Assembly (NCBI RefSeq): GCF_014898055.3
Contig: NW_023604295.1
Span: 135,562,676-135,626,675, forward strand
DNA: 64,000 nucleotides
Reading direction: 5' to 3'
DNA from: Talpa occidentalis
Lineage: Eukaryota; Chordata; Mammalia; Eulipotyphla; Talpidae
A program made the translations under genes and the position numbers. The notes under the pieces are model-generated. The model worked only from the letters and a program-made list of their open reading frames with translations, had not been told where the DNA came from and ran no database searches. This document shows, piece after piece, positions 23,127 to 34,385 of this stretch. Numbering within the stretch: the first letter of the stretch is position 1; each line of letters begins with the position of its first letter.

Positions 23127-26100
23127 AAGAATGGAGGGAAATGAGGGGCATGTGAGCGAAATTACAACAAAAATTAAGCAGGGATGGGAACTGTAACAAT
23201 CAGTTGACGGGATGCTTGCACATTCCACAGATGTGACACTTAGTGGCATCATGTTACTTTAATAAATTTATCTTTAACTATGGTAAGGAAAAAGCTAATA
23301 TTTAAGGGGCCGATCATTTGCTTGATCTCTCATCAAGACATTTCCATCAAAATATTTCAAAAAGAACCATTTCACATGATTCATCTCATTTCTCATTTAA
23401 AATGCTAAAATGGGAAGAACACTGAGAATAGGGATGATGAGTAACTTCGCATTATAAAAAGAAATTCAAATATAACTTATCCCATCATACTGGGTTAAAT
23501 ATCTTGATTCATTATAAAATATTCCACTTTAAAAGAACCACAATGGAACCTTTTCAGTACCCAAAGACTTAAGTGAAAAACTCCAGGGAAAAAATCTCAA
23601 GTCTGAACTATATGTATCTATTTTTTTCATTGTTCTAATATTTGTATATAGTTCTATGGCTATATAGATCTGATTATAGGAAAAAGTGGCTTCTATTTTC
23701 CTAAATATACTTATGTTCTATATGTAGATTCCTCACTTCTATTTAGTTATTGGCCAAGGTTGTCCTTTGCAACTATTATAAAAATATTTCTGAAGTTTTA
23801 ATCGTAGAAAGACCTTTTTGTAATGAATGAGGATAATGTTTTCCTGAAACAAACAAAAAATGTGGGTGATCAGCTCAAATTCTCTAATGTTTCCAAAACA
23901 TTTTCTAGACTTCCTCATCCAAAGAAGACAGTTGAGACAATGAGAAATAAAAGATGTTCTTTAGCTGCTGTTTCTTTAAAAGTCTAGAGTTGAAAATTTA
24001 CTCTTAAAAATTGCTTCCCATCATTGTTGAGTTTAGAAACTATTTTTTTAAGGGACAGTTGTGCACTGCATTTTAATCTGCCAGAAACAATATATTATTA
24101 GTAAAGTTCCATACTTTCTTCAATAGATGTCTTAATTTTTAATTGCCTATTTATCTTAAATGAATAAATAATGTAAAGATAGAGTATGACACTATACATT
24201 AAAAGTTAAAGTGCTCTACTTTTGCTAGGCTTTACCAAATCTTAGGCAAACACACTGCTTTCCCATCGTATAATTGTTTTCTCAGTAGTTTAAAGTGATA
24301 CTTCCAAGGATTACGGGCATTTCTTTGGACTCATTAATTGTATTTTAGATAACTTAATTGCATTTCAGTTACACTGCATTGTTATTTTCATATGATTTGT
24401 GCCATCCGGACAGTGGTAGAATGAAGGTGAAGATTGGAAGCCTAGAGAACCTTCATCTGAAATGTAACTCATCAGTTGATGTGCATCATGGTCCAGTCCA
24501 GACAAACACAGAGGAGAATTTCAAAATCAAATCAATTAAAGCCTTTGTCATTCCTTAGATGACTCATTAAGTATGTTTGCTTAGTGTTCTGCTCATTTGG
24601 GGAGCTCCTATTCAGGAAATGGTATTAATTACCTCAAACCACAGAGCTGGCTCTTATTGTGAGCTCTCATATTTAATGGAGAATAAATATCAATTTTATT
24701 ATGCCACCTCAGATCCCCCCAAAAGTCTGAATTGTAGATTCTAGTCTATTAATATTTGCTGTGTGAAGGGAAGTCATTTTTTTTTTAGTCTGAAAATAAT
24801 GATTCTGTTGAACACAGTGAAATTATAAAAATTATATCTTAAAGCATTAAAAATTTCTCGGTACTAAATTAAAAATTTGGGGGCTGTGAAATTGCATGGC
24901 AGGGCATGCTTTGATCCTGGTAAATTCACAGAAGCCATAATTACACTGCTTTCATTCTCTTACATGGGCATCTGACCCTGCAGTCACACTGGGTCCCAAA
25001 AGGGAAGGCTGCCTGCTTGCAGATAAATTCTCTGTGCTCATGAGCTTGGAAATTTTCAGGGCTTTATCTTCAAGATTTTTGTTTCCTGGTCTTATAAGTG
25101 AAGCCTGAAGGAATGATAGGGTTTGTGTCTTTGTTTCATGTTAGCTCCCTGCCTCTTCCCTGTGAAGGTTCTTCTCTCTTCCCTCTCCTATTAGCCCTGC
25201 TTGGCCCCTCCTGATTCTGTGCAGGGACCCGACTGTTGCTCAGAGTGGCCCACGGCAGTGTCGTCCCTGTTCAGTCCAACCGGAGGCTGCCAGTGCCACT
25301 GGCATTCATGGACAACTCAGCAAGGGCGATTCTCTTGCCCCCTCTCATTCCGGGTTCTCTCAGTTGGAGGCTGCAATCCTGAGAAACCTCTGGCCACAGT
25401 GGATTGGTCAGGATATCGGGAAAGTGGAAGCCTGCCATAACCTCCCCACTCCTGGGACAGGGCAGTCCTGCTTGGAGACTGGTGGAAGGGAACCTGACAT
25501 CGCTAAGCCACTTGCCCCCCATCAGTCTCTACGCATGTCTGTGAGAGTGTGCATGCTGAGTCCCGTGGACATCCTCGTGCCCACAGGAGATGATACTCAA
25601 TAACAGCCTTGAAGACACCATTACAGAAAGACCATCCAAGACTGAAAATATCTGTATTTCTTTCTGTGGCATGGATTTCCTTTTGCTTTTCAACCATAGA
25701 CCTGCATTTTTCTGCATTGGGCCATGAAAAATATGTAGCCAGCCTTTAGTCCCCAGTTTGTGTAAATCAAAGAAGAAATTGTTCTCCATGTTGCCAGCTA
25801 TTGAGTTGCTGGATTTCACTGACATGGTCCTAAGGGGAATATTCACTTTTATTTTTGATGAGGGTAGGAGAGTGGATTGAGACAGGTATTCGAGAAAAAT
25901 GTAAAGAAGGCAATTCTGTGCTCTTTATTGACTGGCAAGTGAAAATGAAACGGGGACTCAAGTACTATACGCCTTCAAATATATGCTTCCTTGTAAATAA
26001 AAGTGAACATACAAAGTGCATTCTCTTCATTCATTTAATAATGATTATCTGCTTATTAGGTGGAATCTTTCATCAGAGCAGCCAGAGCTTTAATTAATGC

Positions 26101-27775
26101 GAACAGCATAGTCTCAACAACACTCATTCAGAAAGAAAATGTTTTAGGATTTCTCGAAGAATGTTTCTTGGAATATTAAATGATTTTCCTATCATTTGTC
26201 TTTTCCTTCCATTTGAATGAGACCAAGCACACCCATTATTTCATTGATGTTCCCACCTCTGCTCCCAGCTCAGATTCTAGGACAGGTGTGCTTGTGAGTG
26301 TGCAAGGAGCGCCTCCCTTTGTGCTGAATTCTTCCACTGGAATAACATCTGCAAATAGAGAAGAACGCTTTCTACAAAACAAATGCACACATTAGTCTCC
26401 TCCTTGTCTAACACTCTATTAAATAAAGAGGTGTAACATTTTGCTATGGAATAACAATTTTAATTATATTGCGTGTTTTAAAATCCCAGCTGAATATAAT
26501 ATAATTTTAGTAGCTCATTTCTCCTGAGGCATCAACATCATTTATCACTCCTGCTGCCATCTGGCATGTCTGAACCATCATGATCAGCAGTTTATGTGGA
26601 AATTAAAGCATTCAATTGGTCTCTCTTCAATAATGCTCTGAGGTCAGGGACAATATTGCTAGAGGCAGTGAAGATGCATTTTTATCGCACACTTGAGAGG
26701 CATCCATTTGACATATTTTATAACTTTCTAGGTTAAGACTAGCCAAGCTTTTCCTTATTTGCACTGACCCGACATGGGGGTCATTCTGTATAATAACTAT
26801 CTAAGAATCATTCAGAGTAGTTCCCTCTCTGCTACTGTGCTTATAAAACTACGTTCAGCTAAAAGCTTAGTGGCAGCAATTAAAGTTCTCTTCCTCTGCC
26901 CTTCTCCCTTCCTGCCCTCCCTCTCTCTCAATCTCTCTCTCTCTTTCTATATATGTATGTGTGTTATATAAATCATATAAATATAAACCAAATTATGTGT
27001 ATACTAATTATATTTTTATGTTTATATCTATTTCTTTATAGTTTGCTTCTTTTTATTCCCTGTTACAGAATGCAGAAGCAAAAATAAACTGGGATTAGAT
27101 AATATGTATTAGTTTCTGAGTAGCAAATATTAAACTTTTTTCCAATAGGAGACCATTATCTCTGAAACCCACATGTCCTTAAACACACATACTCAGTGAA
27201 ATGGCCAAAGATATCTAATAGTTTCATTTTAAATTTGAATTTCCATGACTGAGAGTGTAAGACACATTGGTTATCCCAGAATTTAGTTCCACAATTATGG
27301 AATTTAGGATCGTGAGTTGCTCAATCCAGTAGGCTAACACCGATGGGGTACAAATGTCTTGTCTTTGCAAAGTGTTGCTCCAAATAAATCTCCAGGTTTG
27401 GAAGAAACTGTTTCTTCCCCATCAGGAAGATTATAATTAATAAGGAGTAAAACAGGTTTTGAATAATAAAAGCACTGTTGTGATGTTCTTTTTCCAAAAA
27501 TGAATGCCTGATAAGTGAAAACAAAAATGTCAATGTCCAACCAAATTGTCCCAGATTTATATAAGAAAAAAAATATAATCCCAAAATAACAATGATGATG
27601 ATGGTGGAAAACAAATTTCTTTTTTCATTCACCCTCAGTCTTCTGGTTTCTCTTTCTTTTGTTCAACATAATCACACACTATACAACATACACACTAGCA
27701 AGCATGTGCATATACAAAGTACACATATGCAACAGACTGAGCCCATCCATGATTAGAGAGCAGGTTAATTAAAAT
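23127..27775. other. Repeat-poor 4.6-kb block with a local GC-rich segment
   Basis: No SINE, L1 or LTR is recognised, in contrast to both flanks. About 25140-25600 is GC-richer than its surroundings. Overlapping frames of 64 to 105 codons on both strands there mostly reflect base composition, and none shows a motif, splice-site set or signal peptide I would defend. A CT-rich microsatellite lies at 26905-26950. This could be conserved regulatory DNA (see findings). Confidence 0.4.
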
Positions 27776-27785
27776 AGAGGTTGTT

Positions 27786-28055
27786 GGGGCCTCCCTGGTG
27801 GCGCAAGGGGTTAAGCACCACACTATGTCGCAATCTGCAGCCTCTGCAGCACGAGTTGGATCCCCGGCCAGGGAGCTACCCACATGGCGCAGCAGACCTC
27901 TCCTGTCTCTCCCACTGCACCCCTCAGCAGTGTATTTCAGTCAGTCTGCCTGTTCTGCTCCCCACTCTGTCTCTGGTGAATCCTCTCACCCCCCACACCT
28001 CTGGCCTGTACCTCATTTCTTATATGCATAAATAAGTAAATCTTTAAAAAAAAAA
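27786..28055 (+). mobile_element. tRNA-derived SINE, older type
   Basis: Head GGGGCCTCCCTGGTGGCGCA with GGGGTTAAGC, B-box-like GTTGGATCCCCGG, core with one mismatch, tail TATGCATAAATAAGTAAATC plus A-run. The target-site duplication AGAGGTTGTT / AGTGGTTGTT (27776-27785 and 28056-28065) has one mismatch. Confidence 0.93.
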
Positions 28056-28213
28056 AGTGGTTGTTATATGGATATGAAATCGCCATGGAAACAAAATCCA
28101 ATAGTCTTTGTATATAAGAAATAGTCATCTAGAGTAATTAATATACTGTGGCATTTAAGGTTATTTGCAAAAGTTCAGGAAGGAAATTTGTTTCTTTAAA
28201 AATATTGGGGGAG

Positions 28214-28473
28214 TGCCTCTCCTGGTGGCGCAGGCGGTTGAGTGCTGCGCTGTGAAACTGCCTGCAGCCTCTGCAGCGCTGGTTCGATCCCAGCCACCAG
28301 CGAGGGTCCCACATGGCACGCAGACCTCTCTTGTAGTGCCCGCTGCTCCCCTCAGCAGTGTATTTCGTCAGCCTGCGAGTTCTGTTCCCCACTCTGTCTC
28401 TGGTGAATCCTCTCACTCTCCCACACATCTGGCCTGTACCCCAATTCTTGTGTAAATGAATAAATAAATCTTT
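28214..28473 (+). mobile_element. tRNA-derived SINE, intermediate type (first of a tandem pair)
   Basis: Head TGCCTCTCCTGGTGGCGCAGG, perfect B-box-like GGTTCGATCCC, exact core and tail TAAATGAATAAATAAATC. It is flanked by ATTGGGGGAG (28204-28213) and ATTGGGGGAA (28481-28490, within AAAAAATATTGGGGGAA). Confidence 0.93.
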
Positions 28474-28490
28474 AAAAAATATTGGGGGAA

Positions 28491-28804
28491 GGGCCTCCCC
28501 GGTGGCGCAGCGGTTGAGCTCTGGGTTGCGAAACTGCCCGCGGCCTCTGCGGCGCCGGATCGATCCCCGGCTGCTCCCCGGCCACCAGAAGAGGGTCCCA
28601 CAAGGCGTGCAGACCTCCCCTGCCGCCCGCTGCTCCCCTCAGCAGTGTACTTCGGTCCTTCTGCCTGCTCTGCTACCTGCTGTGGCTCTGGTGAATCCTC
28701 TCACCCTCCCGCGCTTCTGACTGTACCCAGTGCTTGTATAAACAAAACAAACAAACAAACAAATAAATAAATAAATAAAACATACCTCTATTTAAAAAAA
28801 AAAA
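28491..28804 (+). mobile_element. tRNA-derived SINE, younger type with 3' extension (second of a tandem pair)
   Basis: It starts GGGCCTCCCCGGTGGCGCAG exactly where the previous copy's right duplication ends. The exact core, younger end CTGACTGTACCCAGTGC, (AAAC)n(AAAT)n repeats, the extra segment ACATACCTCTATT and a second A-run follow. Its own target duplication is ATTGGGGGAA at 28481-28490 and 28805-28814. Confidence 0.94.
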
Positions 28805-29049
28805 ATTGGGGGAAATATTTTGTGTACTAATGAACACTAAAAATTATAAATCATGAAAGTTTTCTCCTATGTGCCTTTAAAATTTCATAGCTTTGCACTT
28901 CACATTTAGTTTTTCTATGAGTTTTAAGGTTTAATTCAAAGTTTTGGTTTGTGTGGTTTTTTTGTTTTTCCTAACAATTCCAATTGTTTTAGAACAAATG
29001 AAGATGCTATTCTTTATATGTTGAATTAATTTTTTGGTTTTGTAATTAT

Positions 29050-29142
29050 GTCAAAAATAAGTCACATGAGCATGGGTCCATTTCAGAATAGAAAATAGGA
29101 CTTTCTACTCTGTTCCATATGTCTGTTCTCCACCAATACAAG
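29050..29142 (-). mobile_element. Old L1 ORF2 fragment, left part
   Basis: The antisense ORF2 order on plus (CATGGGTCCATTTCAGAATAG, TCTGTTCCATATGTCTG, CCACCAATACAAGCACAATAC) matches the 'ttccattgatctatatgtctgtttttatgccaataccat' region. It is interrupted by a SINE and continues at 29434. Confidence 0.75.
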
Positions 29143-29152
29143 CACAATACTT

Positions 29153-29423
29153 TCTTTTTTTTAAGATTTATTTATTTATGCAAGAACCTGGGTAAGCCCA
29201 GATGTGTGGGAGGGTGAGAGGATTCCCCAGAGACAGAGCAGGGAACAGAACAGGCAGACTGACTGATCTACACTGCTGAGGGGAGCAGCGGGCGAGACAG
29301 GAGAGGTCTGCTGCACCATGTGGGACCCTCGCCGGCCAGCTGGGATCAAACCGGAGCTGCAGAGGCTGCAGACAGCTTTGCAGAGCAGCGCTCAACCGCC
29401 TGCTCCACCAGGGGAGGCCCAAA
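29153..29423 (-). mobile_element. tRNA-derived SINE, intermediate type, inserted in L1
   Basis: Full minus-strand copy with exact core complement, B-box complement GGGATCAAACCGG and head complement ACCAGGGGAGGCCC. Target-site duplication CACAATACTT, 10 bp perfect (29143-29152 and 29424-29433). It splits an old L1. Confidence 0.93.
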
Positions 29424-29433
29424 CACAATACTT

Positions 29434-29745
29434 CTAACTAATGTAATTTTATAGTGATCCCTAAAATCCAATAGTATAATACCTTCAGCTTTATTCTTCT
29501 GTTTCAAGAGTGTTCTGGTTATTTTAGTTTTTTCTTTTCATTTCCACCTATATTTTAGAATAAGTTGGTATATATTAAAAATAAACCTGCTAGCATTTTT
29601 GATAGTAATTTTGTTAAACATTTAGTTGAATTCTGGGAGCACTGGCATTGCTATGTTAATCTTGGAAGATTACATGGAAGATCCATTACATGATGTCTCT
29701 CCATTTATTTAAAATTACTACATTTCCTGTACTAATATGGTACTA
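29434..29745 (-). mobile_element. Old L1 ORF2 fragment, right part
   Basis: Antisense ORF2 order on plus: TAATTTTATAGTGATCC, CCTTCAGCTTTATTCTTCTG, GAGTGTTCTGGTTATTTTAG, ATTTTAGAATAAGTTGG, GATTACATGGAAG, GATGTCTCTCCATTTATTTAAAATTACT. It is strongly diverged, so this is an old copy. Confidence 0.75.
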
Positions 29746-29837
29746 AGCTATAAAAAAGATTAAGATTTACACAATTTAAGTGAACTAATTAGTATAAGCC
29801 TAGGCAGTTTGGCCTCAAAATTAAATTTATTAATCAC

Positions 29838-30082
29838 TTTTTTTAAAGATTTATTTATTTATGCATACAAGAACTGGGGTACAGGCCAGAGGTGTGGGGG
29901 GTGAGAAGATTCACCAGAGACAGAGTGGGGAGCAGAACAGGCTGACTGAAATACACTGCTGAGGGGAGCAGCAGGCCACACAGGAGAGGTCTTCTGTGCC
30001 ACGTGGTGCCGGGGATCGAACTCTTGTGGCAGAGGCTACGGATAGCTTCATAGGGCTGTGCTTAACCCCTTGCACCACCTTG
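29838..30082 (-). mobile_element. tRNA-derived SINE, older type, shortened
   Basis: Minus-strand copy with exact core complement and the older TTATGCATACAAG end. Small internal deletions occur in the body (near 29940) and between CACGTGG and TGCCGGGGATCGAACTC. The head complement is degraded to ACCTTGCTACAGTCCC. Confidence 0.88.
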
Positions 30083-31897
30083 CTACAGTCCCTTTCTGTG
30101 GTTGAATATATCCTTCTCTCCTAATGATGTGAGTTAGCAGGGGGCTCCAAGACTGTCATAACAAAAGAGTTCACTTTAGGCAAAGATCAACATCAAAAGT
30201 GACTTCATTTTAAATGCATACTTTGGTTAATAGACATATGGAACTACATGTAAAAATTGCAAGATTATAAGATAATTCAGATGAACCAAATGTACAATAT
30301 ATGCCATGAATTATAATACTATGTAACTCATAAGGAAAGATATCCATGAATATATGAAATATAGCAAAAGATTAAAAGCTAAAATGATCAAAAGATTGAA
30401 GAACATCTAGTAAGAGTTAGAATTATTACTCACAAAGGAGAAAATCAATAATGACAAGAAAAAGATAACATTGTTCTCATATTTTATGTGTGAATTATTG
30501 TGCTGCTATTGATCTCTCTGTGGAACTATGTAAAGTCCCAAATAGTTTTAGGGTCATTAAGAACATTTAAATGATAACAAAATAGTGTTGCAGAAGAGCT
30601 GCTTATTTCTTTTTTTGTCAGTATTTACAACATAAAATGAGAATTGAAACCTCAAAGAGAAAATTTTTCTCCCTTAGAATGTGTGAAAAATATCAAAGTC
30701 ATATTTTACTAGGGGTATTAAGTTAGTGGATTATGTACATAAAAATTGATACAGGCTTAAAATATGATCATATTGGAATATAATTCAGAATAATTAGTGC
30801 TGGAAACATTGAAAAGTAGATTTAAAGGAAATCATATATATTTGGCACTTCAATACTAAGCTATTCTGGGAAATGACTCTTGTTACAGTAAACTTTAGTT
30901 CACTTCACCAGAGATTTGATCTAGTATAGCATTTCTTCCCAATACTTTATTTTAACAATGTGTCACTAATTGACACATCATTGATATTATAATTAACCTA
31001 AAACTTGCAATATTTCTAGGAATAACTATGAATATATGTCAATGAGACCTGTTATTATCAATCTGCCCCTCAGCTAGTGAGTTACTGCCCCCCAGCTAGA
31101 GCCATCTCTTTTAAAAAATGATCTTACAGTATGTATAGTAGCAAGTTTTTGAAACCCACAAAATGAACAGTGAGTGCCATTGAGATGGTCAAGTCTTGAG
31201 AAAGGAGAACCAAACTTGTGAATGCTCAGCTCTTAAGTGGTTTGGACTATCCCAGAAGTGCCATTTGGGCAGTCTACATTCTGTGTGGGCTCACCGATCT
31301 GAATTTATATTGTGTGACTGGTACACATGATGAAAAGGAGTGGAAAAGTTGAAGGATCCCTGCATCTAAGTACCTGAGCAGAGTAAAAGATAAAGGTAGA
31401 GAGGCTGAATATTTAAGGGCTGAGTGGTAGGCCACAATATTGTCAATAGAAATGAGTTCAGTAGCAGGGCAGCTGGAGAAATGAATTCTATGGCAAAAAG
31501 GAAAAAAAAAAAGGAATAAGGTGGTTGAAAAAGGAAATCAGGGCATTGATCTCTCTGAGAATATGATCATTTTCTGCAGGTTATTTGATATATGGATAAA
31601 CTGGTTTGGTTCAAAAGGTGAAAGTCATGGTATAATTGGAGTCATCTTGATAAACCGAGAATTAGAAAGGAAGCATAACTTTCCTAGGTATGCCTTTTTC
31701 TACATGGAAAAATTTAGATAAATCAACAGATATATGTGTGTGTGTGTGTGTATACACATACATACATATACACATACTCAGAAGAAAAACGTTACCAATT
31801 TAAAACTGAATAGTATGCTTTTACATCTTTTAGATGAGTACATATTTCTTTCAAGAATTATAAAGAGCTAAGTAAATACATTAGCACAGTTGATAAA
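30083..31897. other. Unique AT-rich DNA; one (TG)n/(TA)n microsatellite at its end
   Basis: No repeat family or gene is recognised. A (TG)n tract followed by ACATACATATACACATA lies at 31734-31780. The 66-codon frame at 31521-31721 has no motif. Confidence 0.4.
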
Positions 31898-31908
31898 AAT
31901 TCTGGAAA

Positions 31909-32147
31909 CTAAATTAAAAGAAAAATACCGGATGGTCTCATTCATAGCAGGAATCTAGAAAACTTAAATAAGGGACCAGGAAAAAAATAACTATAAGAAA
32001 GAAAATATCAAAATCCACAAACAAGTATGAACCAGAGACACTCTATGGGGTTAGGGGGCGGGGAAAGGAGGGCTTGGGGTCAAAATAAGGGGGTTGCAAT
32101 TGTATGGGGAATATAAAAATAAAATTTAAATAATAAAAAAAGAAAAC
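31909..32147 (+). mobile_element. 5'-truncated L1 3' end, same subfamily as the full-length L1
   Basis: It begins in the last ORF2 codons (AAAGAAAAATACCGGATGGTCTCATTCATAGCAGGAATCTAG). The 3' UTR follows with AACTTAAATAAGGGACCAGG, AACCAGAGACACTCTATGGGG, a long G-rich tract, GCAATTGTATGGGGAATAT and an AATAAA-containing tail. This is the reverse complement of 10262-10450 with few differences. The target-site duplication AATTCTGGAAA is 11 bp perfect (31898-31908 and 32148-32158). Confidence 0.93.
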
Positions 32148-32158
32148 AATTCTGGAAA

Positions 32159-32910
32159 TGAATTCCCTAAAATAATGACTATATTATTATAGGTAAATTT
32201 CAAACAGTGACCTTGTTGAAGAAAATTGTCTTTTATTATCATTATCATAATTGCACAGCAGTTATATTTTGTAAATTTTAATTACTGTGATAAAAACTTT
32301 ATAATTATGGATGATTTACTTTTTATTATTTGAATAATATCAAGCCCTAACATTATTTCAAGTTCTTTATGTACTGATATAGAATAGTTGAAAAGATTGT
32401 TATAGATACTTTATAACTTTATTGGCTATTAAAATATTTCAGAACTAATTATGTATGAACTATAAAAACTGGAAATCTTTATTTTTTAAAGAGAGGACAT
32501 ATTACTCTTTTTATTAAGTAGCATCTCAAATCTTTCTAGAAAGAGTTGATTTCATGCACTTACAGCAATGTACATTTCCTTTCCTTGTTCGAATGCATAT
32601 TTCTACAGAAATGGTAATAGCATTTTATATACAAGGCGACTTTCACATAAGCTGTCAGAAATGTGGGTAAAAGATCCTAGATTGAATCCCCAGAATATTT
32701 AACTAAATATATCCCATATATATGTTTTTAATAATGAGCCCTATCCAAATGTGATTCTAAGGACAGAGCTTCTGATCAACTTTTTTAGGGAGCAATATTA
32801 TCCCATATATTTTTATACCATAAACACACACATATTATCAAAAAGATGGCAAAATTAAATGCTGATCTTTTTGCCTCTGTGATTTTCTTTCTCCTTTCCA
32901 ATGTGCCCTT
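32159..32910. other. Unique AT-rich DNA
   Basis: No repeat or gene is recognised. Confidence 0.4.
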
Positions 32911-32914
32911 TTTG

Positions 32915-33215
32915 TTTTTACTTTTTTATTGAAGTGTCACTGTTTTACATCCTTCTAGTATTTTGACATTATAGGATTTCCCTCCTCTCAGCTATGGAAA
33001 CAGTAGCCCTTCCCCCACCAAAGCACCTGTAGGCCTTCACCATATTGTGCTCTCCTGCCATCCACTTTTTCTTACCCCTCTCCTTCCCCCTGTGACTCTC
33101 AGGTCTATGATAAGTTTTGAAGGGTTGGTTTTTATTTTTGTCTTTGACCCTTTGTTTGATATCTTTATATTCCATATATGAGTAACAGCATCCTTTTTTT
33201 TTTTTTTTGGTTTTA
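32915..33215 (-). mobile_element. L1 3' end, antisense
   Basis: On plus: TTTTTATTGAAGTGTCACTG (complement of the L1 end), then the pyrimidine-rich complement of the purine tract (CCTTCCCCCACC, CTTACCCCTCTCCTTCCCCC), TCAGGTCTATGATAAGTTTTGAAGG, and TTATATTCCATATATGAGTAA leading towards ORF2. Short minus-strand frames here are low-complexity. Confidence 0.7.
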
Positions 33216-33479
33216 ATCTGCTCCTCATAATTATCTAGTGTTGTTGCACATAGCAGAAAAACTGTAGATATGATAGTCTGACAGTCTAATTTGAGTTTAA
33301 GCTTTAAAAAGTCAATTTACTTCTCACTTGCCAAAATTTATTCATCATTGAAACAATGATGAAGTTATTCTCTCCTTTTGATACAGTAAGGGTGGACTGG
33401 AAGTTGGCATTTAACCAGCTGAATTCAGAGTATTCATATATTCAGGAACCTCAGGTTTCTAATTGAGGAGTATTTTAAG

Positions 33480-33648
33480 AGTAGATTTTCATTAGAAAGA
33501 ATATGGTGGAAGGTTGTTGGGGCACTGGTGGGGGGCAGGGTGTGAAAGTATCCATTCATAGAGGTTTGAATCTATAATCCCCAGATAAGATAAAATGATA
33601 TAAACCTACTTACCTCAATAAACATAACTGGGAAATGAAAAAAGAATG
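33480..33648 (+). mobile_element. Possible L1 3' UTR fragment
   Basis: GGTTGTTGGGGCACTGGTGGGGGGCAGGG, then GGTTTGAATCTATAATCCCCAGATAAGATAAAATGATATAAACCTACTTACCTCAATAAA. This resembles a sense L1 3' UTR with a G-rich tract and polyadenylation-signal end. No coding part is present. Confidence 0.5.
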
Positions 33649-33654
33649 TTTAGA

Positions 33655-34074
33655 AGTTCATTTTTATGTAGCTATAGTTGACATGCCACATTATATTAGT
33701 TTTAGGTGTGTAACATAATGATTATGTATAGATAATAGATACAGATAGATTCAATTTACAGCAGTATGAGGAGATGGATGATAAATTAAACTTATACTCG
33801 TAATCACATCACTATATTATAAGGAAATGATTACCATGGTAAGTTTAATATCCATCAATTTAAATAGAGATTATTTTCCATGATGAGAAATTTTAAGATC
33901 GGTTCTCTTAACAACTTCCAAATATTCAATATATAATTGCTGGCTGTAGCCATCACACTGTACATTACATATCTAGGACTTATATTATGTGGAAGTTTTT
34001 ACTTTGCGATTCCTCTCTACTCATTTTCACCCTCCAACACACTCTTGTAACTGCTATATCTATGAGCTCAGTTT

Positions 34075-34105
<31 letters not shown>

Positions 34106-34385
34106 GATTCCACATACAATGGAGATCATACAACACTTGTCTTTTTCTCATTTATTTTACTTAGCATACTGCCCTCAAATCCATCTATGTTGCTAAAAAA
34201 ATGGAAGGATTTCCCTCATTTTTAAGCTAAACAATATTCCATTATGACTACAGTTTCTTTATCCATTCATCTTTCAGTGGATACTTAGGTTGCTTCCATG
34301 TCTTGGCTATTGGAAATATGAGAATAATGTTGATGTTTTAATGATTATTGATATAACTAAGTATTCTGAGGTACCCTTCACGTTG
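33655..34385 (-). mobile_element. Old L1 3' end, antisense (L1MA/MB-like)
   Basis: On plus: GTAGCTATAGTTGACATGCCACATTATATTAGTTTTAGGTGTGTAACATAATGATT is the complement of the classic older L1 3' terminus. The 3' UTR complement and the ORF2 end complement follow (CATACAATGGAGATCATACAACA, ATCCATCTATGTTGCTAAA, ATTCCATTATGACTACAG, TTTATCCATTCATCTTTCAGTGG, TTGCTTCCATGTCTTGGCTATTG). Confidence 0.85.

Noticed and set aside
22851..23252. 133-codon minus-strand frame with an Ala/Pro/Ser-rich centre
   Set aside because: It coincides with a SINE copy. The same peptide pattern (AASAVPVRS, PSAVYFGPSACSAP) recurs in other SINE copies such as 35759-36022 and 57773-58090, so it is repeat sequence.
25140..25610. 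GC-richer segment with frames on both strands, considered as an exon or LTR
   Set aside because: No frame has a recognisable motif, splice sites were not convincing, and no LTR ends or target duplications were found. It is kept only as part of the repeat-poor block.
28740..28790. Regular AAAC/AAAT repeats that might suggest an array or CRISPR-like structure
   Set aside because: They are 4-bp simple repeats of a SINE tail, without spacers; the genome is mammalian.
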